Shown here in pieces: positions 18,941 through 27,702 of a DNA stretch of 64,000 nucleotides (its first letter is position 1; every line of letters begins with the position of its first letter). The translations under genes were made by a program, and so were the position numbers. Under the pieces are notes generated by a model, which was given only the letters and a program-made list of their open reading frames with translations, did not search any database and had not been told where the DNA came from. The stretch comes from Limnohabitans sp. G3-2 (GTDB taxonomy: Bacteria > Pseudomonadota > Gammaproteobacteria > Burkholderiales > Burkholderiaceae_C), in the NCBI RefSeq assembly GCF_002778275.1, contig NZ_NESG01000003.1:186001-250000 (forward strand). The letters run 5' to 3'.

Positions 18941-20191
18941 TTACTGGGGCCCCAGCGCTGCCGCAGCCGCCGCCCGCAACTTGTCTTTCTTGCTCAAGCG
19001 TGAACCTTTGATGCCGCCGTTGCCGGGTGATGGCGGTGGCGGGGTTTCGGTTGGCTCAAAGCCTGGCACTTGCTCCAAAGCGAGTTCCAGGCTTTCGCGC
19101 TTTTGGATCAGCTGCCAATGCGCGAGCGCGGCGGCCGTGACAAAGCTCACCGCGTCGCCATGCGCACCCGCCCTGCCCGTGCGGCCAATGCGGTGCGTGT
19201 AATCCGTAGCCGAGCGCGGCAGATCGTAGTTGACCACCACGGGCAGCATGGCGATGTCGATGCCGCGTGAGGCCAGATCGGTGGTCACCACCACGTCCCA
19301 GCGACCGGCTTTGAATTCGCTCAAAACCTCTTGGCGCGCGCCTTGGCTCATCTCGCCGTGAAAAGGGGTCGCAAACACGCCCGCCTTGTACAGCTTGTTC
19401 GCCACGTGCTCGCAGGCGTAGCGCGTGGCCACAAACACCAGCACCTGCTTCCAGCCGTTTTCTTGGATCAGGTGGCGCAGCAAGCCCGTGCGGCTTTTTT
19501 CGTCCACGGCAATCGCCCGCTGGGTGATGTCGGGCTTGTGGCCTTCAAAAGCTTCCACCGTGATGCGCAGCGGATCGCGAAGCAACTTGGCCGCCAAAGC
19601 TTCCACCTCGGGCGCAAAGGTGGCCGAAAACAGCAGGGTCTGGCGCTGGGCGGGCAGCAGCGCCAGCACGCGCTGCAATTCATCGGCGAAACCCAAGTCC
19701 AGCAGGCGATCGGCCTCGTCCAGCACCAGATGCTGCACATCGGCCAGGCGCAAGGCGTTCTGGTCGATCAAATCGAGCAAGCGACCGGGTGTCGCGACCA
19801 CGATGTCGGCCCCCCCGCGCAGCGCCATCATTTGCGGGTTGACCGAGACGCCGCCAAACACGGTGTTCACCTTCAGCGACTGCGGCAACTTGTAGGTCAG
19901 ATGGGCCAACACCTCGCCCACTTGCACCGCCAGCTCGCGGGTGGGCACCAACACCAGTGTGCGCACGGGTCGGCGAAAGTTGGTTTGGCGCGGCGTGGCC
20001 AGCAAGTGCTGCAGCAGCGGCAAAGCAAAAGCCAGCGTCTTGCCAGAGCCGGTGGGCGCGGTGGCCCAAACGTCGGCAGATTTCAAGGCCGCAGGAATCG
20101 CCCCGGCTTGGATGGGGGTGGGGGCGTACAAGCCCATGTCACCCACGGCGCGCAAAAGCGCAGGGGTCAAGCCGAGTGAATCAAAGGCCAT
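18941..20191 (-). CDS. rhlE: DEAD-box ATP-dependent RNA helicase (RhlE-like)
   Basis: A 416-aa RNA helicase with all core motifs: Q motif (LYAPTPIQAGAIPAAL near 27-42), Walker A ATAPTGSGKT, PTREL, DEAD, SAT, and motif VI HRIGRTGRAG near residue 335. The C-terminal tail is short and basic, as in RhlE-type helicases of ribosome assembly and RNA decay. Nothing else in the neighbourhood explains a more specific role. Confidence 0.9.
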   Translation of the reverse strand: MAFDSLGLTPALLRAVGDMGLYAPTPIQAGAIPAALKSADVWATAPTGSGKTLAFALPLLQHLLATPRQTNFRRPVRTLVLVPTRELAVQVGEVLAHLTYKLPQSLKVNTVFGGVSVNPQMMALRGGADIVVATPGRLLDLIDQNALRLADVQHLVLDEADRLLDLGFADELQRVLALLPAQRQTLLFSATFAPEVEALAAKLLRDPLRITVEAFEGHKPDITQRAIAVDEKSRTGLLRHLIQENGWKQVLVFVATRYACEHVANKLYKAGVFATPFHGEMSQGARQEVLSEFKAGRWDVVVTTDLASRGIDIAMLPVVVNYDLPRSATDYTHRIGRTGRAGAHGDAVSFVTAAALAHWQLIQKRESLELALEQVPGFEPTETPPPPSPGNGGIKGSRLSKKDKLRAAAAAALGPQ

Positions 20192-20200
20192 CAGGGGCTT

Positions 20201-20276
20201 TCTGTAGGAGGCCGCCCCTGCGGCCGATGAACTCTGACAAAACTCCTGTGCGCGAGCAGGGGCTCGCTTCCTCAGG
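20201..20276. repeat. REPIN: two REP-like hairpins in inverted orientation
   Basis: This lies in the 105-nt gap between the helicase start and the purH stop. The first unit (20201-20230) has a 6-bp stem GGCCGC/GCGGCC around loop CCCT. The second (about 20248-20276) is in reverse orientation, with stem GCGAGC/GCTCGC around AGGG, the complement of CCCT. The flanks (GTAGGAG and CGATGA) match the units at 25.2 and 29.6 kb. Such pairs are normally spread by a RAYT transposase, which is not in this window. Confidence 0.75.
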
Positions 20277-20296
20277 ACATGCCGATGGGTGAGCCA

Positions 20297-21889
20297 TCAA
20301 TGGCGGAAATGGCGCACGCCAGTGAACACCATCGCCACGCCACGCTCGTTGGCCGCATCAATCACTTCCTGATCGCGCATCGAGCCACCGGGTTGGGCCA
20401 CGCAAGTCGCGCCTGCGTCCACCACCACGTCGAGGCCGTCGCGGAAGGGGAAGAAGGCGTCGCTGGCCACCACGGTGTGTTGCAAACTCAACTTCGCCGC
20501 TTCGGCCTTGATGCTGGCGATGCGCGCCGAGTCCAGACGGCTCATTTGGCCTGCGCCCACGCCACGGGTCTGTCCGTTTTTGCAGAACACGATGGCGTTG
20601 GATTTGACGAACTTGGCCACTTTCCAGGCGAAAAGCAGGTCGTTCAGTTCTTCATCGGTGGGTTGTTTGACGGTGACGATCTTCAAGTCAGCCAAAGCCA
20701 ACTCGTGGTTGTCGGCGCTTTGCAGCAACAAGCCCGAGCCCACGCGCTTGGTTTCAAGCGCGTTGCGCACGTCGCCATAGTCGGTGGGCAAGGCGATTTT
20801 CATCAAGCGCACATTGACTTTGCTCTTGAACACTTCCAGCGCTTCGGCGCTGAAGTCGGGCGCCATGAGAACTTCCACAAACTGCTTGCTCACCGCTTCG
20901 GCGGCCGCTTTGTCCACGGGGCGGTTGAAGGCAATGATGCCGCCGAAGGCGCTGGTGGGGTCGGTCTGGAAAGCCTTGCTGTAGGCTTCCAGCGGGTTCG
21001 CGCCCACGGCCACGCCGCAGGGGTTGGCGTGTTTGACGATGACGCAGGCTGTGGTGTCAAAGCTCTTGACACACTCCCATGCTGCGTCGGCGTCAGCGAT
21101 GTTGTTGTAGCTCAGCTCTTTGCCTTGCAACTGCACGCCGGTGGCGAGCGATCCGGCAGCGGGGGCCAGGTCACGGTACCAGGCCGCTTGCTGGTGGCTG
21201 TTTTCGCCGTAACGCAGGTCTTGCACCTTGACGTATTGCTCGTTGAACTGGCCGCTGAACTGGGCGCGCTCGGGCACGTAGGCCTCGCTCAGTTTCTCGG
21301 CTTCAAAGTTCACGCTGGAGAGGTAGTTGCTGATCGCGCCGTCGTACTGGCTGATGCGGTTGAACGCGGCCACCGACAAGGCAAAGCGCAGCTTGTCGCT
21401 GAGTTTGCCGTTGGCTTTGAGTTCAGCCATCACGTCGGCGTATTGGCTGGCATCGGTGACGATGCCCACGTCTTTCCAGTTCTTGGCGGCAGAGCGCACC
21501 ATGGCGGGGCCGCCGATGTCGATGTTCTCGATCGCGTCGGCCAGTGTGCAACCGGGCTTGGCCACGGTGGCTTCAAACGGATACAAGTTGACGATGAGCA
21601 AATCAATGGTGTCGATGCCATGCGCCTGCAAAGCCGCCATGTGCTCGGGCGTGTCACGGCGCGCCAGCAAGCCACCGTGCACTTTGGGGTGCAGGGTTTT
21701 CACACGGCCGTCCAGCATTTCGGGGAAACCGGTGACTTCGGCCACCTCGGTCACGGGCAAGCCCTGTTCGGCCAAGAGTTTGGCGGTGCCGCCCGTGGAG
21801 ATCAGGCCCACGCCCAAGGCGTGCAGTTGTTGGGCCAAATCGACAATGCCGGTTTTGTCAGAGACAGAGATGAGGGCTCTCATGGACAT
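20297..21889 (-). CDS. purH: bifunctional AICAR transformylase / IMP cyclohydrolase
   Basis: Last two steps of IMP synthesis. The N-terminal MGS-like cyclohydrolase domain ([37 protein letters not shown]) is followed by the C-terminal transformylase domain ([38 protein letters not shown]). I chose the ATG at 21889 (MSMRALISV), which has GAAGAAAG just upstream and gives 530 aa. An ATG at 21907 would overlap the fis stop (ATGA) and add six non-conserved residues, and the ATG at 21883 is also possible. It is the last gene of dusB-fis-purH. Confidence 0.95.
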   Translation of the reverse strand: MSMRALISVSDKTGIVDLAQQLHALGVGLISTGGTAKLLAEQGLPVTEVAEVTGFPEMLDGRVKTLHPKVHGGLLARRDTPEHMAALQAHGIDTIDLLIVNLYPFEATVAKPGCTLADAIENIDIGGPAMVRSAAKNWKDVGIVTDASQYADVMAELKANGKLSDKLRFALSVAAFNRISQYDGAISNYLSSVNFEAEKLSEAYVPERAQFSGQFNEQYVKVQDLRYGENSHQQAAWYRDLAPAAGSLATGVQLQGKELSYNNIADADAAWECVKSFDTTACVIVKHANPCGVAVGANPLEAYSKAFQTDPTSAFGGIIAFNRPVDKAAAEAVSKQFVEVLMAPDFSAEALEVFKSKVNVRLMKIALPTDYGDVRNALETKRVGSGLLLQSADNHELALADLKIVTVKQPTDEELNDLLFAWKVAKFVKSNAIVFCKNGQTRGVGAGQMSRLDSARIASIKAEAAKLSLQHTVVASDAFFPFRDGLDVVVDAGATCVAQPGGSMRDQEVIDAANERGVAMVFTGVRHFRH

Positions 21890-21903
21890 ACTTTCTTCAA
21901 AAT

Positions 21904-22143
21904 TCATTTCAGCAAATCGTGTTCAAGCAATTTCTTGCGCAAGGTGTTGCGGTTCAGACCCAACCATTCGGCAGCTCGCGACTGGTTTTGGCCCGATTGG
22001 GTCATCACCACGTCCAGCAGAGGCTTTTCGACCAACTTGACCAGCATGTCGTACAGGCCTGTGGGCTCGGTGCCGTCCAGGTCGCGAAAGTAAATGTCCA
22101 GGTTGTCACGGATGCAGTTTTCGATGGATTGGGATTCACTCAT
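21904..22143 (-). CDS. fis: DNA-binding protein Fis
   Basis: A 79-aa nucleoid protein, homodimeric DNA-bending regulator. The C-terminal helix-turn-helix is [19 protein letters not shown] (about 54-72). The N-terminal part is shorter than in E. coli Fis (98 aa), as is normal for betaproteobacteria. Its start overlaps the dusB stop by 4 nt, and its stop overlaps a possible purH start. The dusB-fis coupling is the same as in E. coli. Confidence 0.93.
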   Translation of the reverse strand: MSESQSIENCIRDNLDIYFRDLDGTEPTGLYDMLVKLVEKPLLDVVMTQSGQNQSRAAEWLGLNRNTLRKKLLEHDLLK

Positions 22144-23174
22144 GGCGTGGTCTCTAAATCAGGGCAAACCTCCAGCCGTTGGGGCAAGCGCTCCATCTGC
22201 TCGGCCAAGCCGTCCAGATAAGCGGCCACGGCGGCCGTTTGTTGGGCTGCGGTCTCCAGGGTGTTCATGTGTTCACGGAATGTGTCGCCCCCAGGCAGCG
22301 TGCGCACATACCAAGCGATGTGCTTGCGTGCCGAGCGCACCCCGGTGTATTCGCCATACAGGCCATAGTGGTCCTGCAGGTGCGCCAGAAGGGCGCGGCG
22401 CACTTCGGCCAGCAAGGGCGTCGCAAGGTGTTCGCCCGTGGCCAAAAAGTGAGCAATTTCTCGAAAAATCCAGGGACTGCCTTGTGCAGCGCGGCCGATC
22501 ATCACGGCATCGGCCCCGGTGAATTTCAAGACCTCACGGGCTTTCTCGGGCGAATCGATGTCCCCATTGGCCACCACCAGGATGTTCAACGCCGCTTTGA
22601 CAGCCGCCACGGTGTCGTATTCGGCCAAGCCTTTGTAGCCCTGCTCACGCGTGCGGCCATGCACGGTGACCATCTGAACACCCGCGTCTTGCGCGGCGCG
22701 GGCCAGGCTCAGCGCATTTTTTTCAGCCTCGCACCAACCGGTGCGCATTTTCAAGGTCACAGGCACACCATGGGGCAAGGCTGCTTCCACCACCGCGCTG
22801 ATGATGTCCAAGGCCAGCGGTTCGTCTTGCATGAGCGCTGAGCCCGCCCACTTGTTGCACACCTTTTTGGCGGGGCAGCCCATGTTGATGTCGATGATTT
22901 GCGCGCCCCGGTCGATGTTGTAACGCGCGGCATCGGCCATCATCTGCGCTTCGGTGCCAGCGATCTGCACAGCAATCGGACCGGGTTCGCCATCATGGTT
23001 GGCGCGGCGAGAAGTTTTGAGCGAATGCCACAAATCAGGCCGCGAGGTCACCATTTCACTCACGGCGTAGCCCGCCCCGAACTGTCTGCACAGCTGGCGA
23101 AACGGCCGGTCGGTCACCCCCGCCATGGGGGCAACAAACAAGTTGTTCGGCAATAGGTAAGGGCCAATCTGCAT
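22140..23174 (-). CDS. dusB: tRNA-dihydrouridine synthase B
   Basis: FMN enzyme reducing uridine to dihydrouridine in the tRNA D-loop. The 344 aa show the PMAGVTDRPFRQL motif (about 16-28), the catalytic Cys region GCPAKKVCNKWAG near residue 98, VTVHGRTREQGY near 165, and GDIDSPEKA near 205. It leads the dusB-fis-purH operon with a 4-nt overlap into fis. Confidence 0.95.
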   Translation of the reverse strand: MQIGPYLLPNNLFVAPMAGVTDRPFRQLCRQFGAGYAVSEMVTSRPDLWHSLKTSRRANHDGEPGPIAVQIAGTEAQMMADAARYNIDRGAQIIDINMGCPAKKVCNKWAGSALMQDEPLALDIISAVVEAALPHGVPVTLKMRTGWCEAEKNALSLARAAQDAGVQMVTVHGRTREQGYKGLAEYDTVAAVKAALNILVVANGDIDSPEKAREVLKFTGADAVMIGRAAQGSPWIFREIAHFLATGEHLATPLLAEVRRALLAHLQDHYGLYGEYTGVRSARKHIAWYVRTLPGGDTFREHMNTLETAAQQTAAVAAYLDGLAEQMERLPQRLEVCPDLETTP

Positions 23175-23326
23175 GACTGGTAGCGGGGTATTTTGTGGGG
23201 GGAGCCGGTTAGGAAGCGAGATTGTAGTTGCTTAATATTTCAGCACCTGACATGGGAATGTGCTAAGGAAATACGGGGCCAGTCGCTGGCGAGGCGGGGC
23301 GACTGGACAAGCGCTAAACTGCTTTG

Positions 23327-23812
23327 ATGGACATTTGGATGGAACATTTGCTGCAATGGCTGGCGCTGCCTCAACATGGCTTGAGCACCGTGTTTGTTGT
23401 GGCTTTCATCTCGGCGACCTTGCTGCCCATGGGCTCAGAACCGGTGCTGTTTGGCCTGGTCAAACTCAACCCCGAGTTGTTCTGGCCTGCCATTTGGGTG
23501 GCCACAGCGGGCAACACCTTGGGCGGCATGTTCAGCTGGTGGATGGGCTGGGGAACCCACCAGGCGGTCGACCGACTGAGGCCTTCCACCTCTGACCAGC
23601 AAGCCCTGAAATGGCTGCAGAAGTTGGGCCCCAAGGCTTGCCTGCTGTCCTGGCTGCCCGTGGTGGGCGATCCGATTTGTGCCCTCGCGGGTTGGCTCAA
23701 AATGCCGTTTTGGCCTTGCAGCTTGTACATGGCCATTGGCAAATTCTTTCGCTACTTGATCATGACCGCCGCATTGCTGTGGGTTTTCCCTGCGCAATGG
23801 GCATGGATTTGA
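23327..23812 (+). CDS. YqaA/DedA-like inner-membrane protein
   Basis: A 161-aa membrane protein with about four hydrophobic segments. FISATLLPMGSEPVLFGLV near residue 24 and the GNTLGGMFSWWMGWG segment near residue 66 match YqaA, a small relative of DedA/SNARE-associated proteins. WLPVVGDPICALAGWL near residue 111 is the conserved re-entrant-loop-like element. DedA proteins are thought to flip lipids, but the role of YqaA is not established. Start alternatives are the ATGs at 23327 and 23339. Confidence 0.75.
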   Translation: MDIWMEHLLQWLALPQHGLSTVFVVAFISATLLPMGSEPVLFGLVKLNPELFWPAIWVATAGNTLGGMFSWWMGWGTHQAVDRLRPSTSDQQALKWLQKLGPKACLLSWLPVVGDPICALAGWLKMPFWPCSLYMAIGKFFRYLIMTAALLWVFPAQWAWI

Positions 23813-23935
23813 GCCGCGCCATGCGGCGCTGCATTTGGCCCGACCCCACGCGTGCAGACAGTCCAAGAAGCTGACCGCCTGAACATGGCCATGGCCTGTG
23901 GGGCTGCGAAACCAGACGCATGCGCCAGGCATGAA

Positions 23936-23959
23936 AAAACCGCTCCGAGGAGCGGTTTT
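23936..23959 (-). terminator. terminator of ychF
   Basis: A 10-bp stem (AAAACCGCTC/GAGCGGTTTT) with a 4-nt loop gives a T run on the minus strand. It is 21 nt after the ychF stop. It could also end yqaA transcription from the other side. Confidence 0.8.
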
Positions 23960-23979
23960 GGCTTGGGTTTTGGCAGCGG

Positions 23980-25071
23980 TCAGGAGCTGAACAAAAAGTT
24001 CATCACGTCGCCGTCTTTGACCACGTAGTCCTTGCCTTCGGCGCGCATCTTGCCCGCGTCTTTGGCGCCTTGCTCGCCCTTGAAAGCGATGAAGTCGTCA
24101 AACGCGATGGTCTGGGCGCGGATGTAGCCTTTTTCAAAGTCGGTGTGGATCACACCCGCCGCTTGCGGTCCGGTGTCGCCCACATGGATGGTCCAGGCAC
24201 GCACTTCTTTCACCCCTGCAGTGAAGTAAGTTTGCAGGCCCAGCAAGGTGTACGCCGAGCGGATCAGGCGGTTCAGACCCGGCTCATCTTGCCCCAGCTC
24301 CTTCAAGAACTCCAGGCGATCCGCATCTTCCATTTCGGACAACTCGGCTTCGATCTTGGCGCAAATGGCCACCACCGGTGCGTTTTGCTTGGCCGCAAAG
24401 GCCTTGAGGCGGTCGAGGAAAGGGTTGTTCTCGAAGCCGTCTTCCGACACGTTGGCCACGAACATGGCGGGTTTGGCGGTGATGAAGAAAAATTGCTTGA
24501 GTTCCACCCGCTCTTCTTTGCTGAAGTCGATGGTGCGCACCGGCTGGGTGTCGTTCAGGGCGGTCTGGCATTTCTCCAGAATGGCCATTTGCTTGACGGC
24601 TTCTTTGTCGCCAGAGCGGGCAATTTTGCTCACGCGGTGGATGGCTTTTTCCACCGCAGCCAGGTCGGCCAGGCACAGCTCGGTCTGAATGACCTCGATG
24701 TCTGCAATCGGGTCCACCTTGTTGGCCACGTGGATCACGTTGTCGTCTTCGAAGCAGCGCACCACATTGACGATGGCGTCGGTCTCACGGATGTGCGCCA
24801 GAAACTTGTTGCCCAGGCCTTCGCCCGTGCTGGCCCCGGCCACCAGACCGGCAATGTCCACAAATTCCACAATGGCAGGCACGATGCGCTCGGGCGTGAT
24901 GATTTGGGCCAACTGCTGCAGCCGAGGGTCAGGCACCTCGACCACGCCGGTATTGGGCTCAATGGTGCAAAAGGGGTAGTTTTCAGCGGCGATGCCGGCT
25001 TTGGTCAGGGCGTTGAAAAGGGTGGATTTGCCCACATTGGGCAAACCCACGATGCCGCATTTGAGGCTCAT
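23980..25071 (-). CDS. ychF: ribosome-binding ATPase YchF
   Basis: A 363-aa Obg-family P-loop protein that prefers ATP and binds ribosomes, linked to oxidative stress. G1 is [14 protein letters not shown] (8-21). The altered G4 motif NVSE near residue 203 replaces NKxD, as is typical for YchF. A C-terminal TGS domain follows ([16 protein letters not shown] near residue 280). I chose the start MSLKCGIVG at 25071 by conservation. The open frame upstream (12 more residues) is not conserved. Confidence 0.96.
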   Translation of the reverse strand: MSLKCGIVGLPNVGKSTLFNALTKAGIAAENYPFCTIEPNTGVVEVPDPRLQQLAQIITPERIVPAIVEFVDIAGLVAGASTGEGLGNKFLAHIRETDAIVNVVRCFEDDNVIHVANKVDPIADIEVIQTELCLADLAAVEKAIHRVSKIARSGDKEAVKQMAILEKCQTALNDTQPVRTIDFSKEERVELKQFFFITAKPAMFVANVSEDGFENNPFLDRLKAFAAKQNAPVVAICAKIEAELSEMEDADRLEFLKELGQDEPGLNRLIRSAYTLLGLQTYFTAGVKEVRAWTIHVGDTGPQAAGVIHTDFEKGYIRAQTIAFDDFIAFKGEQGAKDAGKMRAEGKDYVVKDGDVMNFLFSS

Positions 25072-25169
25072 GGGGGAACTTTCGGTGATTCGGGAATTGA
25101 CCGGCAATTTTAACGGGTGGCCTCAGGCCGCACTTGAGCGTCGCGCTGACCGTTATGACGGACGCTTTT

Positions 25170-25247
25170 GTGGGAGCGAGCCCCTGCTCGTGAATGGGAG
25201 GGTCAAGGCAGCGCTGACATTCGGCCGCAGGGGTGGGCTCCCACGAG
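25170..25247. repeat. REPIN: second inverted pair of REP-like hairpins
   Basis: This lies in the 244-nt gap between ychF and the UbiH-like gene, which I otherwise find empty. The forward unit (25170-25195) reads TGTGGGAG then stem CGAGC/GCTCG around CCCT, ending GAATG. The reverse unit (25218-25247) has the complementary loop AGGG and ends in CTCCCAC, with one mismatch and one G-T pair in its stem. Confidence 0.75.
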
Positions 25248-25315
25248 GGGGCCAGCATCGGCGCGGCCATTGGCTTGCAGCCCCACAGTCATTGGGCGGC
25301 CCCTACAATGCGTGC

Positions 25316-26503
25316 ATGGCTTTCAACCCTGATATTTGCATTCGTGGCGCTGGCATTGTGGGTCGGACCTTGGCCCTTTTGCTGGCCCGCGAGCGGCTCA
25401 ACGTGGCCTTGGTGGACTCCCCCCCAACGGGCGGGGCCGATGTGCGCGCCTACTCGCTCAATGGCGCGGCCATGGCCTTGCTGCAAGACCTGCGTTGCTG
25501 GCCCAACAGCCCCACCGTCACGCCTGTGCACCACATGCACATTTTTGGCGACCACGGCGCAAGGCTGAACTTTGGTGCCCGCGAACAAGGCGTGGGGGAA
25601 CTCAACTGGATGGTGGACGTGCCGGTGCTGCAAGCGCTGCTGGCGCAAGCCGTCCAGTTTCAGCCGCACATTGAGGTGGTGACAGCCCCGGTGTCTGCGC
25701 CCCTCACGGTGGTGTGCGAAGGCCGCGCCAGCCAGACCCGGGCTGAGTGGGGCGTGGGGTTTGAGATCACGCATTACGAGCAACACGCGGTGGCCACCCG
25801 CGTGCAATGCGAACGCCCACACGGGGGCATCGCCCGCCAGTGGTTTGGCTGGAGCCCAGTGCCCGGTCTGTCGCAGCAGCAAGCCCATGTGCTGGCCTTG
25901 CTCCCTATGGGCGGTGAAGGCGGGCACGAAGTGGCGCTGGTCTGGTCGGTGCACCCGCTGCGGGCACAAGAATTGATGGCCCTGCCCGCAGACGTTTTTG
26001 CAGCCGACTTGGCCCTCGCCTGCGACCACGCTTTGGGCGGCATGCAACTGTCGGCCGAACGCGCCGTGTGGCCGCTGCAGCTGGCGCGTGCCGAACGCTG
26101 GATTGGCGCCGTGCCCGGCGTGGCCCAGCAATCGTTTGCCTTGGCAGGCGACGCGGCCCACGCCTTGCACCCCCTGGCGGGCCAGGGCCTGAACGTGGGC
26201 TTGGCCGATGTGGCCGAACTCGTGAAAGTGATCCGCGCCAAAGAATTTTGGCGACCCTTGCACGACCTCAAACTGCTGCGCCGCTACGAGCGCGCCCGTC
26301 AAGCCGATGTCAAGGCCATGGGCTTCGTGACCGATGGCTTGCAACGCCTGTTTGCCCAACCCGGCCCCGTTTGGCAAAACCTGCGCAACTGGGGCATGCG
26401 CGGCTTTGACCGCAGCGGCCCTTTGAAACACTGGATGACGCAACGCGCCATGGGCCACAGTGCCGATGGCGCTATGGCCCCATCCCCAGCCGAACCTTCC
26501 TGA
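25316..26503 (+). CDS. UbiH/UbiF/Coq6-family FAD hydroxylase
   Basis: A 395-aa FAD-dependent aromatic hydroxylase, most likely a ring hydroxylase of ubiquinone synthesis. The Rossmann motif GAGIVGRTLALLLARE (11-26) and the FAD-binding GDAAHALHPLAGQGLN motif near residue 279 are intact. The central NADPH/substrate region is less conserved than in E. coli UbiH. The ATG at 25316 gives MAFNPDICIRGAGIVG. It is followed by dsbC, 27 nt away. Which ubiquinone carbon it hydroxylates cannot be decided here. Confidence 0.8.
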   Translation: MAFNPDICIRGAGIVGRTLALLLARERLNVALVDSPPTGGADVRAYSLNGAAMALLQDLRCWPNSPTVTPVHHMHIFGDHGARLNFGAREQGVGELNWMVDVPVLQALLAQAVQFQPHIEVVTAPVSAPLTVVCEGRASQTRAEWGVGFEITHYEQHAVATRVQCERPHGGIARQWFGWSPVPGLSQQQAHVLALLPMGGEGGHEVALVWSVHPLRAQELMALPADVFAADLALACDHALGGMQLSAERAVWPLQLARAERWIGAVPGVAQQSFALAGDAAHALHPLAGQGLNVGLADVAELVKVIRAKEFWRPLHDLKLLRRYERARQADVKAMGFVTDGLQRLFAQPGPVWQNLRNWGMRGFDRSGPLKHWMTQRAMGHSADGAMAPSPAEPS

Positions 26504-26530
26504 ATTTTTTTGAACCCGAAAGCGCGCCCG

Positions 26531-27247
26531 ATGAAGACTGCCCTGTCCAAACTGACCCTGTGGGTGGCCACCGCCGCCTTGTCTGTGAGTGCCGTGATGG
26601 CCCAAGAGGCCACCATCCGCAAAAACCTGAGCGATCGGCTGAGCAACTTGCCCAAGATCGATGAAGTGAGCAAAACACCCATGAACGGTTTGTACGAAAT
26701 CCGCATGGGCAACGAAGTGATGTACAGCGATGCCGAAGGCAACTTCCTGATTCAAGGATCGCTGATCGATGTCAAACAAAAGCGCAACCTGACCGAAGAG
26801 CGCATGGAAAAGCTGTCCTCGATTGCGTTCGACCAATTGCCTATGAAAAGCGCCTTCACCCAAGTGCGCGGCAACGGCAAGCGCAAACTGGCGGTGTTTG
26901 CCGACCCCAATTGTGGCTACTGCAAGCGCTTCGAAAAAGACCTGCAAAAGCTCGACAACGTGACGATTCACCACTTCCTGTACCCCATCTTGGGCGAAGA
27001 CTCGAAAACCAAATCCAAAAACATTTGGTGCGCCAAAGACAAGGCCAAGGTCTGGAACGACTGGATGATCAACGGCACCACCCCGGCCACCGCCAACTGT
27101 GATGCATCGGCTGTGGACACCATCGTGGCCTTTGGCCAAAAGAACCGGATCACCGGCACGCCCATGATCTTGTTCGCCGATGGCACCCGAGTGCCCGGCG
27201 CTGTGTCGATGGCCCAGGTCGAGAAAATGCTGGCTGAAATCAAATGA
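26531..27247 (+). CDS. dsbC: periplasmic disulfide isomerase DsbC
   Basis: A 238-aa secreted thiol-disulfide isomerase. The signal peptide ends near AVMAQ (residue 25). An N-terminal dimerisation domain follows, then a thioredoxin fold with active site CGYC (128-131) in ADPNCGYCKRF and the cis-Pro motif TGTPM near residue 213. A second Cys pair (NIWCAKD, TANCDAS) matches the structural disulfide of DsbC. The end overlaps the DUF3429 gene by 4 nt (ATGA). DsbD would be the electron donor but is not in the window. Confidence 0.92.
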   Translation: MKTALSKLTLWVATAALSVSAVMAQEATIRKNLSDRLSNLPKIDEVSKTPMNGLYEIRMGNEVMYSDAEGNFLIQGSLIDVKQKRNLTEERMEKLSSIAFDQLPMKSAFTQVRGNGKRKLAVFADPNCGYCKRFEKDLQKLDNVTIHHFLYPILGEDSKTKSKNIWCAKDKAKVWNDWMINGTTPATANCDASAVDTIVAFGQKNRITGTPMILFADGTRVPGAVSMAQVEKMLAEIK

Positions 27248-27702
27248 TGAACACCCCCCCAACCGAAGACCCGACCTGGCACCTGATCCGTCGCTTGGGC
27301 TACGCCGGACTGATTCCTTTTGTTTTTTTCGCACTCTGCTTGTGGCTGGTCGGCCCCGACCTGCACCCCTATGTCGCGCTGTCGATGCAGGGCTACGGCG
27401 CGGTGATCGTGTCATTTTTAGGGGGTATCCACTGGGGCGTGGGTTTTCGCAACGCCTTGGTCACGCCCAACGCGCCGCGCATCCATTTCACCTGGGGGGT
27501 GGCGCCCTCTTTGCTGGCTTGGGTGGGCGTGATGATGCCCGCCTTTGCCGGTTTGCCATTGCTGGGCTTTGTGTTGATCGGCTGCTACTTGATGGACCGA
27601 CGCACTTGGCCCGCCGCTGGCCTGGCCCCTTGGCTGCCCATGCGTTTGCAGCTGACCATCGTGGCCAGCCTGAGCTGCTTTTTGGCCGCAGGCGCGACAT
27701 GA
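27244..27702 (+). CDS. DUF3429 inner-membrane protein
   Basis: A 152-aa hydrophobic protein with about four transmembrane segments (around 20-38, 47-65, 86-106 and 118-148). LIPFVFFALCLWLVGPD and a short GYGAVIVSFLGGIHWG segment are characteristic of DUF3429. Function unknown. Translation is coupled to both neighbours by 4-nt overlaps (dsbC stop/start at 27244-27247, next start at 27699-27702), so it is made together with DsbC and the M61 peptidase. Confidence 0.78.
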   Translation: MMNTPPTEDPTWHLIRRLGYAGLIPFVFFALCLWLVGPDLHPYVALSMQGYGAVIVSFLGGIHWGVGFRNALVTPNAPRIHFTWGVAPSLLAWVGVMMPAFAGLPLLGFVLIGCYLMDRRTWPAAGLAPWLPMRLQLTIVASLSCFLAAGAT

